From assembly GCF_040215725.1 (NCBI RefSeq), contig NZ_CP157967.1, forward strand, positions 3,652,501 through 3,716,500: a stretch of 64,000 bases of DNA, given 5' to 3'. A model generated the notes under the pieces. That model made no database searches. It saw only the letters and a program-made list of their open reading frames with translations, and was not told the origin of the DNA. Positions within the stretch are counted from its first letter, which is position 1. Each line of letters opens with the position of its first letter. The position numbers and the translations under genes were made by a program. This document shows, piece by piece, positions 54,793 to 64,000 of this stretch. Source of the DNA: Rhizobium sp. ZPR4 (lineage in GTDB: Bacteria > Pseudomonadota > Alphaproteobacteria > Rhizobiales > Rhizobiaceae).

Positions 54793-55089
54793 TCAGGGAC
54801 TCCGGATTCCTGATCTCTATAATTCTTTACTAAGCCATATAACTTTTGCCTTGATTGCTTTCAATAGTTTCAATGGGGTGGGAAGGTGCTCAAAAGCCGG
54901 AAAAATCGGGCTTTTGCCGCATTTGGCACTGGTAGCGGCTCTGGCGTTCCTGTATGCGACCACCACATAAGAGCTAGTACGTTCGATTGAACAGGTGAAT
55001 GAGAGTGTGATGGTTGCGCTTCATTTTCTGTCGATCTTGCACTAAAGCTTCACATCCATCGGCATTCATGCGGGGGAAACGGAATTTTT
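54793..55089. other. Divergent promoter region between irr and fabA
   Basis: 297 bases without a gene. AT-rich parts at about 54825-54875 and 55030-55085 could hold the irr and fabA promoters. I see no clear Irr box (ICE motif) palindrome by eye. Confidence 0.5.
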
Positions 55090-55605
55090 ATGACGACGAG
55101 ACAATCCAGCTTCAATTACGAGGAAATCCTGTCCTGTGGCCGCGGCGAGCTGTTCGGCCCGGGTAACGCACAGCTTCCCCTACCGCCGATGCTGATGGTC
55201 CACCGCATTACAGAAATTTCCGAAACCGGTGGCGCCTTCGACAAGGGTTTCATCCGCGCCGCATATGACGTGCGTCCCGACGACTGGTATTTCCCCTGCC
55301 ACTTCGCCGGCAACCCGATCATGCCGGGTTGCCTCGGCCTTGACGGCATGTGGCAGCTGACGGGCTTCTTCCTCGGCTGGCTTGGCGAGCCCGGCCGTGG
55401 CATGGCGCTTTCGACAGGTGAAGTGAAGTTCAAGGGCATGGTCCGCCCGGATACGAAGCTTCTCGAATACGGCATCGACTTCAAGCGCGTCATGCGCGGC
55501 CGCCTCGTCCTCGGCACTGCCGACGGCTGGCTGAAGGCCGATGGCGAGACCATCTATCAGGCGACGGACCTGCGCGTGGGCCTGTCCAAGGACAAGGTTG
55601 CCTGA
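55090..55605 (+). CDS. fabA: 3-hydroxydecanoyl-ACP dehydratase/isomerase
   Basis: This 171-residue hot-dog-fold enzyme introduces the cis double bond for unsaturated fatty acids. The active-site His lies in [24 protein letters not shown] (landmark [12 protein letters not shown]), and the second catalytic Asp in the LDGMWQ helix. Length matches FabA rather than FabZ. It is the first gene of fabA-fabB-fabI, which together run anaerobic-type unsaturated fatty acid synthesis. Confidence 0.96.
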   Translation: MTTRQSSFNYEEILSCGRGELFGPGNAQLPLPPMLMVHRITEISETGGAFDKGFIRAAYDVRPDDWYFPCHFAGNPIMPGCLGLDGMWQLTGFFLGWLGEPGRGMALSTGEVKFKGMVRPDTKLLEYGIDFKRVMRGRLVLGTADGWLKADGETIYQATDLRVGLSKDKVA

Positions 55606-55658
55606 ACTGCGGCACCGCCGCCTCCACAAAGACAGATGTTTTAGAAAAGGTCATCGAC

Positions 55659-56882
55659 ATGAGACGGGTAGTTGTTACGGGTCTGGGTATTGTCTCTTCG
55701 ATTGGAAACAATGCTCAAGAGGTGACCGCATCGCTGCGCGACGCCAAATCCGGCATTTCCTTCTCCCCCGATTTTGCCGAGCATGGCTTCAAGTGCCAGG
55801 TCTGGGGCGCGCCGAAGATCGATACGACCGACCTGGTGGATCGCCGCGCCATGCGCTTCCTGTCGCAGGGCGGTGCCTGGAACCACGTCGCCATGAAGCA
55901 GGCGATCGCCGATAGCGGCCTCGAAGAAGGCGATATCAGCAACGAGCGCACCGGCATCATCATGGGTTCCGGCGGCCCGTCGACCCGCACGTTGATCGAG
56001 GCGGCCGACATCACCCGCAAGAACAACAGCCCGAAGCGCATCGGCCCCTTCGCCGTGCCGAAGTCGATGTCGTCAACGGCATCGGCGACACTTGCCACCT
56101 GGTTCAAGATTCACGGCGTCAACTACTCCATTTCGTCGGCCTGCTCGACCTCGGCGCACTGCATCGGCAATGCCGCCGAGATGATCCAGTGGGGCAAGCA
56201 GGATGTGATGTTTGCCGGCGGCCACGAAGATCTCGACTGGACCATGTCGAACCTCTTCGATGCCATGGGTGCCATGTCCTCCGACTTCAACGAAAATCAC
56301 CCGGAAACCGCCTCGCGCGCCTATGACGCCAAGCGTGACGGCTTCGTCATCGCCGGCGGCGCCGGCGTGCTGGTTCTGGAAGAGCTTGAACATGCCAAGG
56401 CGCGCGGCGCCAAGATCTATGCCGAGATCGTCGGCTACGGCGCCACCTCTGATGGCTACGACATGGTCGCACCGTCGGGCGAAGGTGCCGTGCGCTGCAT
56501 GCGCCAGGCGCTCGCCACCGTGAAGGGCGATATCGACTACATCAACACTCACGGCACCTCGACGCCGGTGGGCGACAGCAAGGAAATCGGCGCAATCCGC
56601 GAAGTCTTCGGCGACAAGATCCCGCCGGTCCAGTCGACCAAGTCGCTGACGGGCCATTCGCTCGGCGCAGCGGGCGTTCAGGAATCGATCTACTCGATCC
56701 TGATGATGCAGGAGCGTTTCATCGGCGAAAGCGCTCATATCACCGAACTCGATCCGGAATTCGAAGGCGTGCCGATCGTGCGCAAGCGTATCGACAATGC
56801 CAAGTTCGATATCGCCCTCTCGAATTCCTTCGGCTTCGGCGGCACCAACGCCACGCTCGTATTCCAGCGCTACAACGGATAA
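55659..56882 (+). CDS. fabB: Beta-ketoacyl-ACP synthase I
   Basis: This 407-residue thiolase-fold condensing enzyme elongates the cis-3-decenoyl-ACP made by FabA. The nucleophile is Cys162 ([14 protein letters not shown]), the two catalytic histidines lie in [12 protein letters not shown] and [10 protein letters not shown], and [10 protein letters not shown] is at the end. The pairing with fabA identifies it as FabB rather than FabF. Spacing to fabA is 53 bases, and fabI starts 4 bases after its stop. Confidence 0.96.
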   Translation: MRRVVVTGLGIVSSIGNNAQEVTASLRDAKSGISFSPDFAEHGFKCQVWGAPKIDTTDLVDRRAMRFLSQGGAWNHVAMKQAIADSGLEEGDISNERTGIIMGSGGPSTRTLIEAADITRKNNSPKRIGPFAVPKSMSSTASATLATWFKIHGVNYSISSACSTSAHCIGNAAEMIQWGKQDVMFAGGHEDLDWTMSNLFDAMGAMSSDFNENHPETASRAYDAKRDGFVIAGGAGVLVLEELEHAKARGAKIYAEIVGYGATSDGYDMVAPSGEGAVRCMRQALATVKGDIDYINTHGTSTPVGDSKEIGAIREVFGDKIPPVQSTKSLTGHSLGAAGVQESIYSILMMQERFIGESAHITELDPEFEGVPIVRKRIDNAKFDIALSNSFGFGGTNATLVFQRYNG

Positions 56883-56886
56883 GGCA

Positions 56887-57693
56887 ATGACGGGAATTAT
56901 GCAGGGTAAGCGCGGCCTCATCATGGGCGTCGCAAACAATCACTCGATTGCTTGGGGTATTTCAAAGGCGCTGGCAGCCGAGGGCGCCGAACTGGCTTTC
57001 ACATTTCAGGGCGAAGCACTCGGCAAGCGCGTCAAGCCGCTGGCAGCCGAAGTCGGCTCGGACTTCCTTCTGCCGTGCGACGTCGAGGATCTGGCTTCGG
57101 TCGATTCCGTCTTCGCGGCGATCAAGGAGCGCTGGGGCAAGCTGGACTTCATCGTCCACGCCATCGGCTTTTCCGACAAGAACGAGCTGAAGGGGCTCTA
57201 TGCCAACACCACGCGGGAGAATTTCACCCGCACCATGGTGATTTCCTGCTTCTCCTTCACCGAGATCGCCAAGCGCGCAGCCGATCTGATGACCGAGGGC
57301 GGCAGCATGCTGACGCTGACCTATAACGGCTCGACGCGCGTGATCCCGAACTACAACGTCATGGGCGTCGCCAAGGCCGCGCTCGAGGCTTCCGTCCGCT
57401 ATCTCGCTGCGGATTACGGCCCGCGCGGCATTCGCGTCAACGCGGTTTCTGCCGGCCCGATCCGCACGCTGGCCGGTGCCGGCATTTCCGATGCCCGCGC
57501 CATCCTCTCGTGGAACCAGCGCAACGCGCCGCTGCGCAAGTCCGTCACCATCGATCAGGTCGGTTCCTCCTCGCTCTATCTCCTGTCGGATCTGTCGGCC
57601 GGCGTCACGGGCGAAATCCATTTCGTCGATGCCGGCTACAACATCACCTCGATGCCGACGCTGGAGACATTGTCGAGCGCGGATACAGAGTAA
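56887..57693 (+). CDS. fabI: Enoyl-ACP reductase (NADH)
   Basis: This 268-residue short-chain dehydrogenase-type enoyl reductase has the FabI nucleotide motif GVANNHSIAWGI and active-site Tyr146, Tyr156 and Lys163 in the Y-x9-Y-x6-K order (TYNGSTRVIPNYNVMGVAK). It catalyses the last step of each fatty-acid elongation round. The start at 56887 (MTGIMQGKRGLIMGV) has AAGG from the end of fabB; a Met four residues in is an alternative. It is co-transcribed with fabA and fabB. Confidence 0.95.
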   Translation: MTGIMQGKRGLIMGVANNHSIAWGISKALAAEGAELAFTFQGEALGKRVKPLAAEVGSDFLLPCDVEDLASVDSVFAAIKERWGKLDFIVHAIGFSDKNELKGLYANTTRENFTRTMVISCFSFTEIAKRAADLMTEGGSMLTLTYNGSTRVIPNYNVMGVAKAALEASVRYLAADYGPRGIRVNAVSAGPIRTLAGAGISDARAILSWNQRNAPLRKSVTIDQVGSSSLYLLSDLSAGVTGEIHFVDAGYNITSMPTLETLSSADTE

Positions 57694-57772
57694 AAGCTGC
57701 TTGTCTGAATTGTTCTCTCGGCCCTTTGGCCGGGAGGACCAAATTTCCGGATATCCTGCCAGAGGATTCCCG

Positions 57773-58351
57773 ATGACGTCCAGTGACGCCGAATCCTTCG
57801 CATCGACCGACCGTCTCATCCTCCGCCGCTTTGTGCCCGAGGATTTCGAAGCCTATCGCGCTTATCGCTCCCTGCCGGAGATCTATCGTTATCTCTACAG
57901 CGATCCTCCGTCGGAAGAGGAGATGCGGGAACGTTTTGACGCGAGTTTCAATACGCGCTTGTCTGATGATGGCGATATTCTCCGCTGCGCGGTGGTGCGG
58001 CGCGAGGATGATGCCTTGGTGGGCCAGGTCAGCTTGAAGATTGCAAACAAGGCGGCTCTGCAGGCCGAGGTCGGCTATATGTTCAATCCAGCCTTTGCGG
58101 GCAAGGGTTACGCCACCGAGGCGGCTGCCGCTATCATAACCCTTGGCTTCGAAAAATTCGGCTTTCATCGGATTTTCGCACGGCTGGATGCGAAGAATGC
58201 GGGTTCCGTCGGTGTCGTCGAACGGCTTGGCCTGCGGCGCGAGGCCCATCTCATCGAGAACGATCGCTTCAATGGCGTCTGGGGCGATGAATATGTTTAT
58301 GCCGTGCTGAGCCGCGAATGGGCCGCAAGAATGCCGGATCAGGCACGTTGA
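57773..58351 (+). CDS. GNAT-family N-acetyltransferase (RimJ/RimL type)
   Basis: This 192-residue acetyltransferase of the RimJ/RimL (Acetyltransf_3) class has a start region TDRLILRRFVPEDFEAYRAY, VGYMFNPAFAGKGYATEAA with the acetyl-CoA loop, and RIFARLDAKNAGSVGVVERLGLRREAHLI. The ATG has GAGG upstream. The acceptor (ribosomal protein, amine or antibiotic) is unknown. It lies 79 bases after fabI and may be read through from it. Confidence 0.9.
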   Translation: MTSSDAESFASTDRLILRRFVPEDFEAYRAYRSLPEIYRYLYSDPPSEEEMRERFDASFNTRLSDDGDILRCAVVRREDDALVGQVSLKIANKAALQAEVGYMFNPAFAGKGYATEAAAAIITLGFEKFGFHRIFARLDAKNAGSVGVVERLGLRREAHLIENDRFNGVWGDEYVYAVLSREWAARMPDQAR

Positions 58352-58400
58352 TCGCCACCTGATAAGGCTCAGCGAAAGATTTGTCTTGCGAGGATGGACC

Positions 58401-59042
58401 TCAAAGAGCCGCCGCCTCTGGCGCGAAGCGGAAATGTCCGGTCCGCGGGTAGGCAAACAGCGTGTCGTCCTCCTTTGCGCCAGCGCCGATATTCTGGATC
58501 ACCAGCGGACGGCCTGCAACGTCGCTCGACATGCCGGAGGAGATGATGAGGATATGCGGCAGGTTGCCCGGCAGGAGCTGCGTGACGAGATCGCCCGGCT
58601 GATATTGGCTGACATCGTCGCTTACCGGTAGCGCTGTTCCTCTGCGGCTGAAATAGGCTGCCAGATTGAGAACACGCCGATGATCGATGTTACTATCAGG
58701 CTTTTTCAGACCCCAGGCCTGTGGGTAGCCGGAGAAATGCGTGCTCATATCCAGATGGAGCAGTTTCTGCAGGTCGAGGCTAAAGGCGCTGCGATAGGCG
58801 CGGATGATGACGTCGGCGCAGACGCCACGCTCGGGCGGCACGTCGCCGCCTGGATAGGCGATGCGGACATAAGCGGGGTCATAAAGCGTCGTAACGCCGA
58901 TCTGACTGCGCGCGGCGGTGATCAATGCCGTTTGCCAGCCCGGCTTCGCCTCGGCGCTGCGTAACCCTGGAAATGCCGAGGCGAGCGCGAGAAGTCCGGA
59001 TTGAAGTACGCCCCTGCGTGTGATGCCCATCATTCGCGTCAT
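58401..59042 (-). CDS. DUF1287-family secreted protein
   Basis: This 213-residue protein has an N-terminal twin-arginine-like export signal (MGITRRGVLQSGLLALASAF). A DUF1287 domain follows: SQIGVTTLYDPAYVRIAYPGGDVPPERGVCADVIIRAYR, recalling the Cys of NlpC/P60-like folds (landmarks YPGGDVPP and GVCADVI), HLDMSTHF, and YQPGDLVTQLLPGNLPHILI with His. Its function is unknown; the Cys-His pattern suggests a peptidase or amidase of the cell envelope. It lies downstream of the rsmC-like gene. Confidence 0.88.
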   Translation of the reverse strand: MTRMMGITRRGVLQSGLLALASAFPGLRSAEAKPGWQTALITAARSQIGVTTLYDPAYVRIAYPGGDVPPERGVCADVIIRAYRSAFSLDLQKLLHLDMSTHFSGYPQAWGLKKPDSNIDHRRVLNLAAYFSRRGTALPVSDDVSQYQPGDLVTQLLPGNLPHILIISSGMSSDVAGRPLVIQNIGAGAKEDDTLFAYPRTGHFRFAPEAAAL

Positions 59043-59131
59043 GATCCCCCCAAGGCTTCGAATATGCGTGAAGCGAAAGGGAGGATATGACGGTGGCGTA
59101 ATTGAGGTCGGAGCCTTTGCGACTCCCGGTC

Positions 59132-60148
59132 TTATTTCTTGGCCCAGAGCACCTTGTAGCGGGCATTGCGGCAGGTCTCGCCGAACTCCTTGAAGTTTTC
59201 CGAAAGCACCGGCTCGTAGGGGAGGCCGCGATTGGCGACCAGCATCAGGCGCCCGCCGCCGCGCAGCGCCGAAGCGGCGGTCTTGATCATCGCCTGGCCG
59301 AGCGAAGGTTCGGCGGCATGGCCCTCGTGGAAGGGCGGGTTCATGATGATCAGGTCGTACTTGTCCTTGACCGGCTCGCTCGCCAGATCGTGCCAGAAGA
59401 AGCGCTGGGCGACTTTCGGGCAGTTTGCCAGGAGATTGGCGCGTGCGGCCTCCAGAGCGCCGTAATGGGCCTCGTAGAGGTCGATACGCTCGATCCTCGG
59501 CGACTTCGTTGCGAGCTCGACGGAGAGGTAGCCCCAGCCGGCGCCGAAATCGGCGGCGTCGCCGGCAAAATCGGTCGGCAGGCGCGAGGCGAGCAGTTCC
59601 GAGCCGGCATCGATCCGGTCGTGAGAGAACATGCCGGGCGCCGTGGTGAAGCGGCCCTCGACCTCAGTCGCCGGCTTTGCAAGCTGGGCCGTCAACGGCT
59701 TGATGTCGGCAGGACGTCCAAACCAGAAGGCAACGCCGTGATACTTCGGCATATGCTCGACTGTAAGGCCAAAGCCTTCGATGCGCTTGCGCAGCGGCTG
59801 GATGCCGTCTTCCTTGCCGCCTGCAACGACGATGAGGCCGCCTTCCTTAACGCGTGCCAGGGCTTCGGCGATATGACCTTCATTCTCGCCCTTGTGCTTG
59901 CCGCAAAGCACCAGCGCGCCGTCATAGCCTTCGCCTTCGATTTCCGGCGTCACATTGATGCGCTGCGCCTGCAGCTGGCGATAGAAGGGACGGAAGCCCT
60001 GAACCGCGGAAAGCTCGGCGGCAAACCCCTCCGGCAGCGCAAAGCCCGCCTCGGCGCCGAGAAACAGGATTCGCTGCCCCTCGCCAGGCGCCTCGACGGT
60101 GCCGGAGGCAAAGGGGTGGAACAGGGTCTTCAGGGCATCGCGGCTCAT
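59132..60148 (-). CDS. rsmC: RsmC-like 16S rRNA (guanine-N2) methyltransferase
   Basis: This 338-residue protein has two halves, an N-terminal degenerate methyltransferase domain (1 to about 165) and a C-terminal SAM-dependent domain. The latter has DFGAGWGYLSVEL (SAM loop) and the N6/N2 methylase motif IMNPPFHEG. This two-domain layout is that of RsmC (16S G1207) and RlmG. RsmC fits the length best, but a related specificity cannot be excluded. Confidence 0.82.
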   Translation of the reverse strand: MSRDALKTLFHPFASGTVEAPGEGQRILFLGAEAGFALPEGFAAELSAVQGFRPFYRQLQAQRINVTPEIEGEGYDGALVLCGKHKGENEGHIAEALARVKEGGLIVVAGGKEDGIQPLRKRIEGFGLTVEHMPKYHGVAFWFGRPADIKPLTAQLAKPATEVEGRFTTAPGMFSHDRIDAGSELLASRLPTDFAGDAADFGAGWGYLSVELATKSPRIERIDLYEAHYGALEAARANLLANCPKVAQRFFWHDLASEPVKDKYDLIIMNPPFHEGHAAEPSLGQAMIKTAASALRGGGRLMLVANRGLPYEPVLSENFKEFGETCRNARYKVLWAKK

Positions 60149-60211
60149 GGGCGTGGTCTCGTGGCAAACTAACGGGCTTCGGCCGTCGGATGAAGCCGAC
60201 GACGATCATAT

Positions 60212-60239
60212 AAAAAGGGCGCGGAAAAATCCCGCGCCC
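60212..60239 (-). terminator. Rho-independent terminator after pnp
   Basis: On the minus strand, 8-bp stem gggcgcgg / ccgcgccc (60217-60224 and 60232-60239) followed by five T, 24 bases past the pnp stop. Confidence 0.9.
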
Positions 60240-60262
60240 CGGAACTTGGATGAAGGCGCAGC

Positions 60263-62401
60263 TTACTCGGCTGCGTCGTCCTTCTTCTTGTCGGCGGCGA
60301 TTTCCTGGCCGGTGGCCTGGTCGACGACCTTCATGGACAGGCGAACCTTGCCGCGTTCGTCGAAGCCGAGCAGCTTGACCCAGACCTTGTCGCCTTCCTT
60401 GACGACGTCCTGGGTCTTCGCCACGCGCTCGGAGGCGAGCTGCGAGATGTGGACGAGGCCGTCACGGGCGCCGAAGAAGTTGACGAAGGCGCCGAAGTCG
60501 GCGGTCTTGACAACGGTGCCTTCGTAGATCTGGCCGACTTCCGGCTCGGCGACGATCGAGTGGATCCACTTGCGGGCCGCTTCGATTTCCTTGCCGGAGG
60601 AGGATGCGATCTTGACGGTGCCGTCGTCCTCGATGTTGATCTTGGCGCCGGTCTTTTCGACGATTTCGCGGATGACCTTGCCGCCGGAGCCGATGACTTC
60701 GCGGATCTTGTCGACCGGAATGTTCATGACTTCGATGCGCGGTGCGAATTCGCCGAGCTGGCCACGGCTTTCGGTGATTGCCTTGGACATTTCGCCGAGG
60801 ATGTGGGCGCGGCCGCCCTGTGCCTGGCCGAGCGCGACCTTCATGATCTCTTCGGTGATACCGGCGATCTTGATGTCCATCTGCAGCGAGGTGATACCGT
60901 CAGCGGTGCCGGCGACCTTGAAGTCCATGTCGCCGAGGTGGTCTTCGTCACCGAGAATGTCGGAGAGAACGGCGAAACGCTCGCCTTCCAGGATCAGACC
61001 CATGGCGATGCCGGCAACCGGCTTGGCCAGCGGAACGCCGGCGTCCATCAGAGCGAGCGAGGTGCCGCAAACCGTTGCCATCGAAGACGAGCCGTTGGAC
61101 TCGGTGATCTCGGAAACGACGCGCAGCGTGTAGGGGAACTGTTCCGCCGTCGGCAGCATCGGGCGGATAGCGCGCCATGCGAGCTTGCCGTGACCGATTT
61201 CGCGACGACCCGGGGAACCCATGCGGCCGGTTTCGCCAACCGAGTAGGGAGGGAAGTTGTAATGGAGCAGGAAGCGCTCCTTGTACATGCCCGTCAGGCT
61301 GTCGACATACTGTTCGTCTTCGCCGGTGCCGAGCGTGGCGACGACGATTGCCTGCGTTTCACCGCGGGTAAACAGCGCCGAACCATGCGTGCGCGGCAGA
61401 AGGCCGACTTCCGAAACGATCGGGCGAACGGTCGACAGGTCGCGGCCGTCGATGCGGCTGGACGTGTCGAGGATGTTCCAGCGAACGATCTTGGCCTGCA
61501 GATGCTTGAAGATGGCGCCGACTTCTTCGGCCGTGTACTTGGCTTCGCCTTCCTCGGGCAGGAAGTGTGCCTTCACCTTCGCCTTGACGGCGTCGACGGC
61601 AGCGTAGCGATCGGCCTTCTGGGTGATCTTGTAGGCATCGCGCAGTTCGGCTTCGGCAAGGCCGAGCATTTCCTTCTCGAGCTCGGAATAGTCTTCCGGC
61701 TGGAAATCGCGGGGCTCCTTGGCGGCCACTTCGGCGAGCTTGATGATCGCGTCGATGACAGGCTGGAAGCCGCGATGACCGAACATGACGGCGCCGAGCA
61801 TGACGTCTTCAGGCAGTTCCTTGGCTTCGGATTCAACCATCAGAACGGCGTCCTGCGTGCCGGCGACGACGAGGTCGAGGCTCGATTCGTCCATCTCGTC
61901 GAGATGCGGGTTCAGCACGTACTCGCCGTTGATGTAGCCGACGCGAGCGCCGCCGACCGGGCCCATGAAGGGAACGCCGGAGAGTGTGAGCGCTGCGGAA
62001 GTGGCAACCATCGACAGAATGTCAGGGTTGTTTTCAAGGTCATGCTGGATGACGGTAACGACGACCTGCGTGTCGTTCTTGTAGCCTTCCGGGAAAAGCG
62101 GGCGGATCGGGCGGTCGATCAGGCGGGAAACGAGCGTTTCGTTTTCGCTCGGACGGCCCTCGCGCTTGAAGTAGCCGCCGGGGATCTTGCCGGCTGCGTA
62201 GGTCTTTTCCTGGTAGTTGACGGTGAGCGGGAAGAAGTCCTGGCCCGGCTTCGGCGCCTTGGCGGAAACGACGGTCGCAAGCACCACGGTCTCGCCGTAG
62301 GTGGCGACAACGGCGCCGTCGGCCTGGCGGGCGATCTTGCCGGTTTCCAGCTTCAGCGGGCGGCCTGCCCACTCGATTTCGACGGTATGGATATCGAACA
62401 T
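60263..62401 (-). CDS. pnp: Polyribonucleotide nucleotidyltransferase
   Basis: This 712-residue phosphorolytic 3'-5' exoribonuclease has a first RNase PH domain (about 1-145), an alpha linker and a second catalytic RNase PH domain (about 310-540, with [14 protein letters not shown] and [20 protein letters not shown]). A KH domain ([15 protein letters not shown]) and an S1 domain ([22 protein letters not shown]) follow. The ATG at 62401 ([16 protein letters not shown]) has AAGGA upstream; the frame is open far upstream but without conservation. It follows rpsO, the usual rpsO-pnp order. Confidence 0.97.
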   Translation of the reverse strand: MFDIHTVEIEWAGRPLKLETGKIARQADGAVVATYGETVVLATVVSAKAPKPGQDFFPLTVNYQEKTYAAGKIPGGYFKREGRPSENETLVSRLIDRPIRPLFPEGYKNDTQVVVTVIQHDLENNPDILSMVATSAALTLSGVPFMGPVGGARVGYINGEYVLNPHLDEMDESSLDLVVAGTQDAVLMVESEAKELPEDVMLGAVMFGHRGFQPVIDAIIKLAEVAAKEPRDFQPEDYSELEKEMLGLAEAELRDAYKITQKADRYAAVDAVKAKVKAHFLPEEGEAKYTAEEVGAIFKHLQAKIVRWNILDTSSRIDGRDLSTVRPIVSEVGLLPRTHGSALFTRGETQAIVVATLGTGEDEQYVDSLTGMYKERFLLHYNFPPYSVGETGRMGSPGRREIGHGKLAWRAIRPMLPTAEQFPYTLRVVSEITESNGSSSMATVCGTSLALMDAGVPLAKPVAGIAMGLILEGERFAVLSDILGDEDHLGDMDFKVAGTADGITSLQMDIKIAGITEEIMKVALGQAQGGRAHILGEMSKAITESRGQLGEFAPRIEVMNIPVDKIREVIGSGGKVIREIVEKTGAKINIEDDGTVKIASSSGKEIEAARKWIHSIVAEPEVGQIYEGTVVKTADFGAFVNFFGARDGLVHISQLASERVAKTQDVVKEGDKVWVKLLGFDERGKVRLSMKVVDQATGQEIAADKKKDDAAE

Positions 62402-62687
62402 ATCTTGTCCTTGCATTATGCGGGAAAAGGCGCCGTCGCCGACGAATTCGGCAGGGCACATCTTCGACCGCACGAAATGTGACGCATCACGGGCAAGACA
62501 ACGAGAGGCTTTCGAAATCAGGCCGAAGCACGAAGCTTCGGCTGAAAGCATCCGGCAATCCTGCCCCATGACAGGTCAACGGTTGTTGTTGGCAGCACCG
62601 GCCCATCCGGCCTGCCGATGGTTTCGCATCGCACCGACACAAGGCGCGAGGGAAACTGGTCTCAGAATTTCGTACTCTTCATAAGCA

Positions 62688-62719
62688 TCCGGCGGACGTT
62701 CAGGTGAACGCCCGCCGGA
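62688..62719 (-). promoter_or_regulatory. rpsO-pnp intergenic hairpin
   Basis: Fifteen-bp stem tccggcggacgttca / tgaacgcccgccgga (one G-T pair) eight bases past the rpsO stop, without a T-tract. Position fits the attenuator or RNase III processing stem known between rpsO and pnp in other bacteria. Confidence 0.7.
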
Positions 62720-62726
62720 AATTCCG

Positions 62727-62996
62727 TTAGCGGCGGATACCGAGGCTGGTGATCAGCTTGGTATAACGGCCTTCGTCCTTCTTCTTGAGGTAGTCAAGAA
62801 GCGAGCGCCGGCTGGAAACCATCGTCAGAAGGCCACGACGGGAGTGGTTGTCCTTCTTGTGGTCCTTGAAGTGTTCCGTGAGGTTGTTGATGCGCTCGGT
62901 CAGGATCGCAACTTGGACTTCCGGAGAACCGGTGTCGCCTTCAGCGGTAGCGTATTCCTTGATCAGCGCAGCCTTGCGCTCAGCAGTGATCGACAT
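62727..62996 (-). CDS. rpsO: 30S ribosomal protein S15
   Basis: This 89-residue protein binds the 16S rRNA central domain. The start [20 protein letters not shown] at 62996 is the family start; the frame is open 28 codons upstream without family features. Conserved marks are [23 protein letters not shown] and [20 protein letters not shown]. It lies upstream of pnp on the same strand. Confidence 0.97.
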   Translation of the reverse strand: MSITAERKAALIKEYATAEGDTGSPEVQVAILTERINNLTEHFKDHKKDNHSRRGLLTMVSSRRSLLDYLKKKDEGRYTKLITSLGIRR

Positions 62997-63148
62997 CGGA
63001 TGGTCCTTTCTATGAGAGGAGATTGAAGTCGCCAAACGCCGGGATGTCGTCCAGCATTGGCCGCGAATGCAATCAGGCATGCCTGATGCTGGCGCTGCCT
63101 ATAAACCAAATGAGCGGCAATGGAAAGAGGGTTGTCCCCGAGGCGGTT

Positions 63149-64000
63149 TCAGCGCCCCGCCATGGCATCCCGGATCATGGCATCGTAGCCCTCTGGATGC
63201 TGCAGCATGGCGAAATGGCTGGCGTCCTTCAGGATGACGAGCTTGGCTCCCGGAATCTCCTTCGCCATCATCTGCGTATGGTCGAGCTTGACCGCCTCGT
63301 CATGATCGCCGATGGCAAGCGTGACCGGCACTGTGATCTTTCCAAGGTCGGCTGCAGTCCATGCCGGCTGCGTCGCCCACATCTGCGAAATCTGGTTGAC
63401 GAAGGCATCATACTCGTTCGGCGTCGGCGACAGCTTCTTGTAGTACTCGCCGGCGACGTTGATGTAGTCGTTGAAGGTCTTGTTGCTCATGACATCCGGT
63501 TTGACACCGTCGGTCGTGACATTGGCGGCTTGCGCGATCACGCGCGTCAGCTTTTCGGGATGTTTCATCGCCATGTCGATGCCGATGATGCCGCCATCCG
63601 ACCAACCGACCAGCGTCACCCTGCCGATCTTCAGATAGTCGAGCAGCGCGACGTAATCCGAAGTCATCAGATCGTAGCCGAAGGGCTGCTGGCTGCGCGT
63701 CGAGCGGCCATGCCCGCGGCTGTCGGCAACGATAACGAGGTGATCCCTGGCGAAATCGGCAACCTGAGCGCCCCAGACATCGGCATTCCCCAGTCCGCCA
63801 TGGATGAAGAGGATGGGGTCACCCTGACCATATTCGGCGTAATACATCTTGATGTCATTAACATCGGCCATGCCGCTCGTCTTCGGCTGTGGCATGGGCG
63901 GGAAGGGCGGCAGCCCGGCCCAGCGTTCGGCGGAATGCGCGCTTGCGACTGTGAGGAACAACGAAAGGAATGTCAGTATGCTGATGGTAGCGCTGCGCAT
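63149..64000 (-). CDS. Alpha/beta hydrolase, secreted
   Basis: This 283-residue hydrolase has a signal peptide (MRSATISILTFLSLFLTVAS, cleaved near AHSA-ERW) and the alpha/beta-hydrolase fold: ILFIHGGLGNADVW oxyanion region, VADSRGHGRS, nucleophile Ser in LVGWSDGGIIG, acid in AIGDHDEAV, and His in LKDASHFAML. The ATG lies at the window edge and gives a complete-looking protein. The substrate is unknown; related enzymes act on esters, lactones or amides. Confidence 0.88.
   Translation of the reverse strand: MRSATISILTFLSLFLTVASAHSAERWAGLPPFPPMPQPKTSGMADVNDIKMYYAEYGQGDPILFIHGGLGNADVWGAQVADFARDHLVIVADSRGHGRSTRSQQPFGYDLMTSDYVALLDYLKIGRVTLVGWSDGGIIGIDMAMKHPEKLTRVIAQAANVTTDGVKPDVMSNKTFNDYINVAGEYYKKLSPTPNEYDAFVNQISQMWATQPAWTAADLGKITVPVTLAIGDHDEAVKLDHTQMMAKEIPGAKLVILKDASHFAMLQHPEGYDAMIRDAMAGR

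Noticed and set aside
60449..62482. A 677-codon plus-strand open frame opposite pnp
   Set aside because: Antisense shadow of pnp; composition is that of a reversed coding strand.

Overview
The window looks like chromosomal DNA of an alphaproteobacterium of the Rhizobiaceae, most likely Rhizobium in the broad sense. The evidence is high GC with strong third-position bias, the fabA-fabB-fabI cluster divergent from irr, an alphaproteobacterial TIGR02300-type protein beside a tRNA-Ala gene, cmk-rpsA, rpsO-pnp, several UgpC/MalK-type sugar ABC transporters, and an intergenic palindrome of the kind repeated in Rhizobium genomes. No replication origin, rRNA operon or CRISPR array is visible.

Layout. 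0-9 kb: an RND efflux pump (adaptor plus permease, no outer-membrane channel in view), an Omp25/RopB-like barrel protein, an OmpR-type two-component system and an MFS transporter. 9-16.3 kb: a tight operon of solute-binding protein, two permeases, a SIS-domain protein, a PfkB kinase and an ATPase, divergent from a ROK regulator. Its gene content matches fructosamine (frl-type) uptake and deglycation systems. 17-26 kb: a second sugar ABC operon ending in a rare Gfo/Idh/MocA-aldo/keto reductase fusion, with a divergent AraC regulator and a TIM-barrel isomerase/epimerase; then a CopD-like membrane protein. 27-34 kb: a phosphatase, the GABA shunt genes gabD and gabT facing a three-domain regulator (MerR-XRE-cupin), ribonuclease D and a large low-complexity protein. 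34-38.6 kb: rpsA, cmk, a PaiB-type flavin protein, the TIGR02300 protein and tRNA-Ala(GGC).

38.6-51.1 kb is an integrated element. The last 17 bases of the tRNA-Ala gene are repeated 12.5 kb downstream, next to a tyrosine integrase gene, and GACCAA-type repeats at both inner ends look like integrase arm sites. The element carries decayed pieces of a T7-like podovirus (a 1409-residue ejection protein with M15 peptidase and lytic transglycosylase domains, and the tail end of a terminase), a serine recombinase, and two cargo modules that look like anti-phage or toxin systems. One is a TIR protein fused to an RsiV/DUF3298-like domain. The other is a translationally coupled pair of proteins sharing a winged-helix-like region, the second with a HEPN-type R-x4-H motif. 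These two modules are the best candidates for undescribed biology.

51.1-64 kb returns to core genome: a small GIY-YIG gene behind a structured tRNA-flanking repeat, a broken DUF1275 gene, a YdcF-type protein, a TRIC-type membrane protein, irr, fabA-fabB-fabI, an acetyltransferase, a DUF1287 protein, an RsmC-like methyltransferase, pnp, rpsO and an alpha/beta hydrolase.
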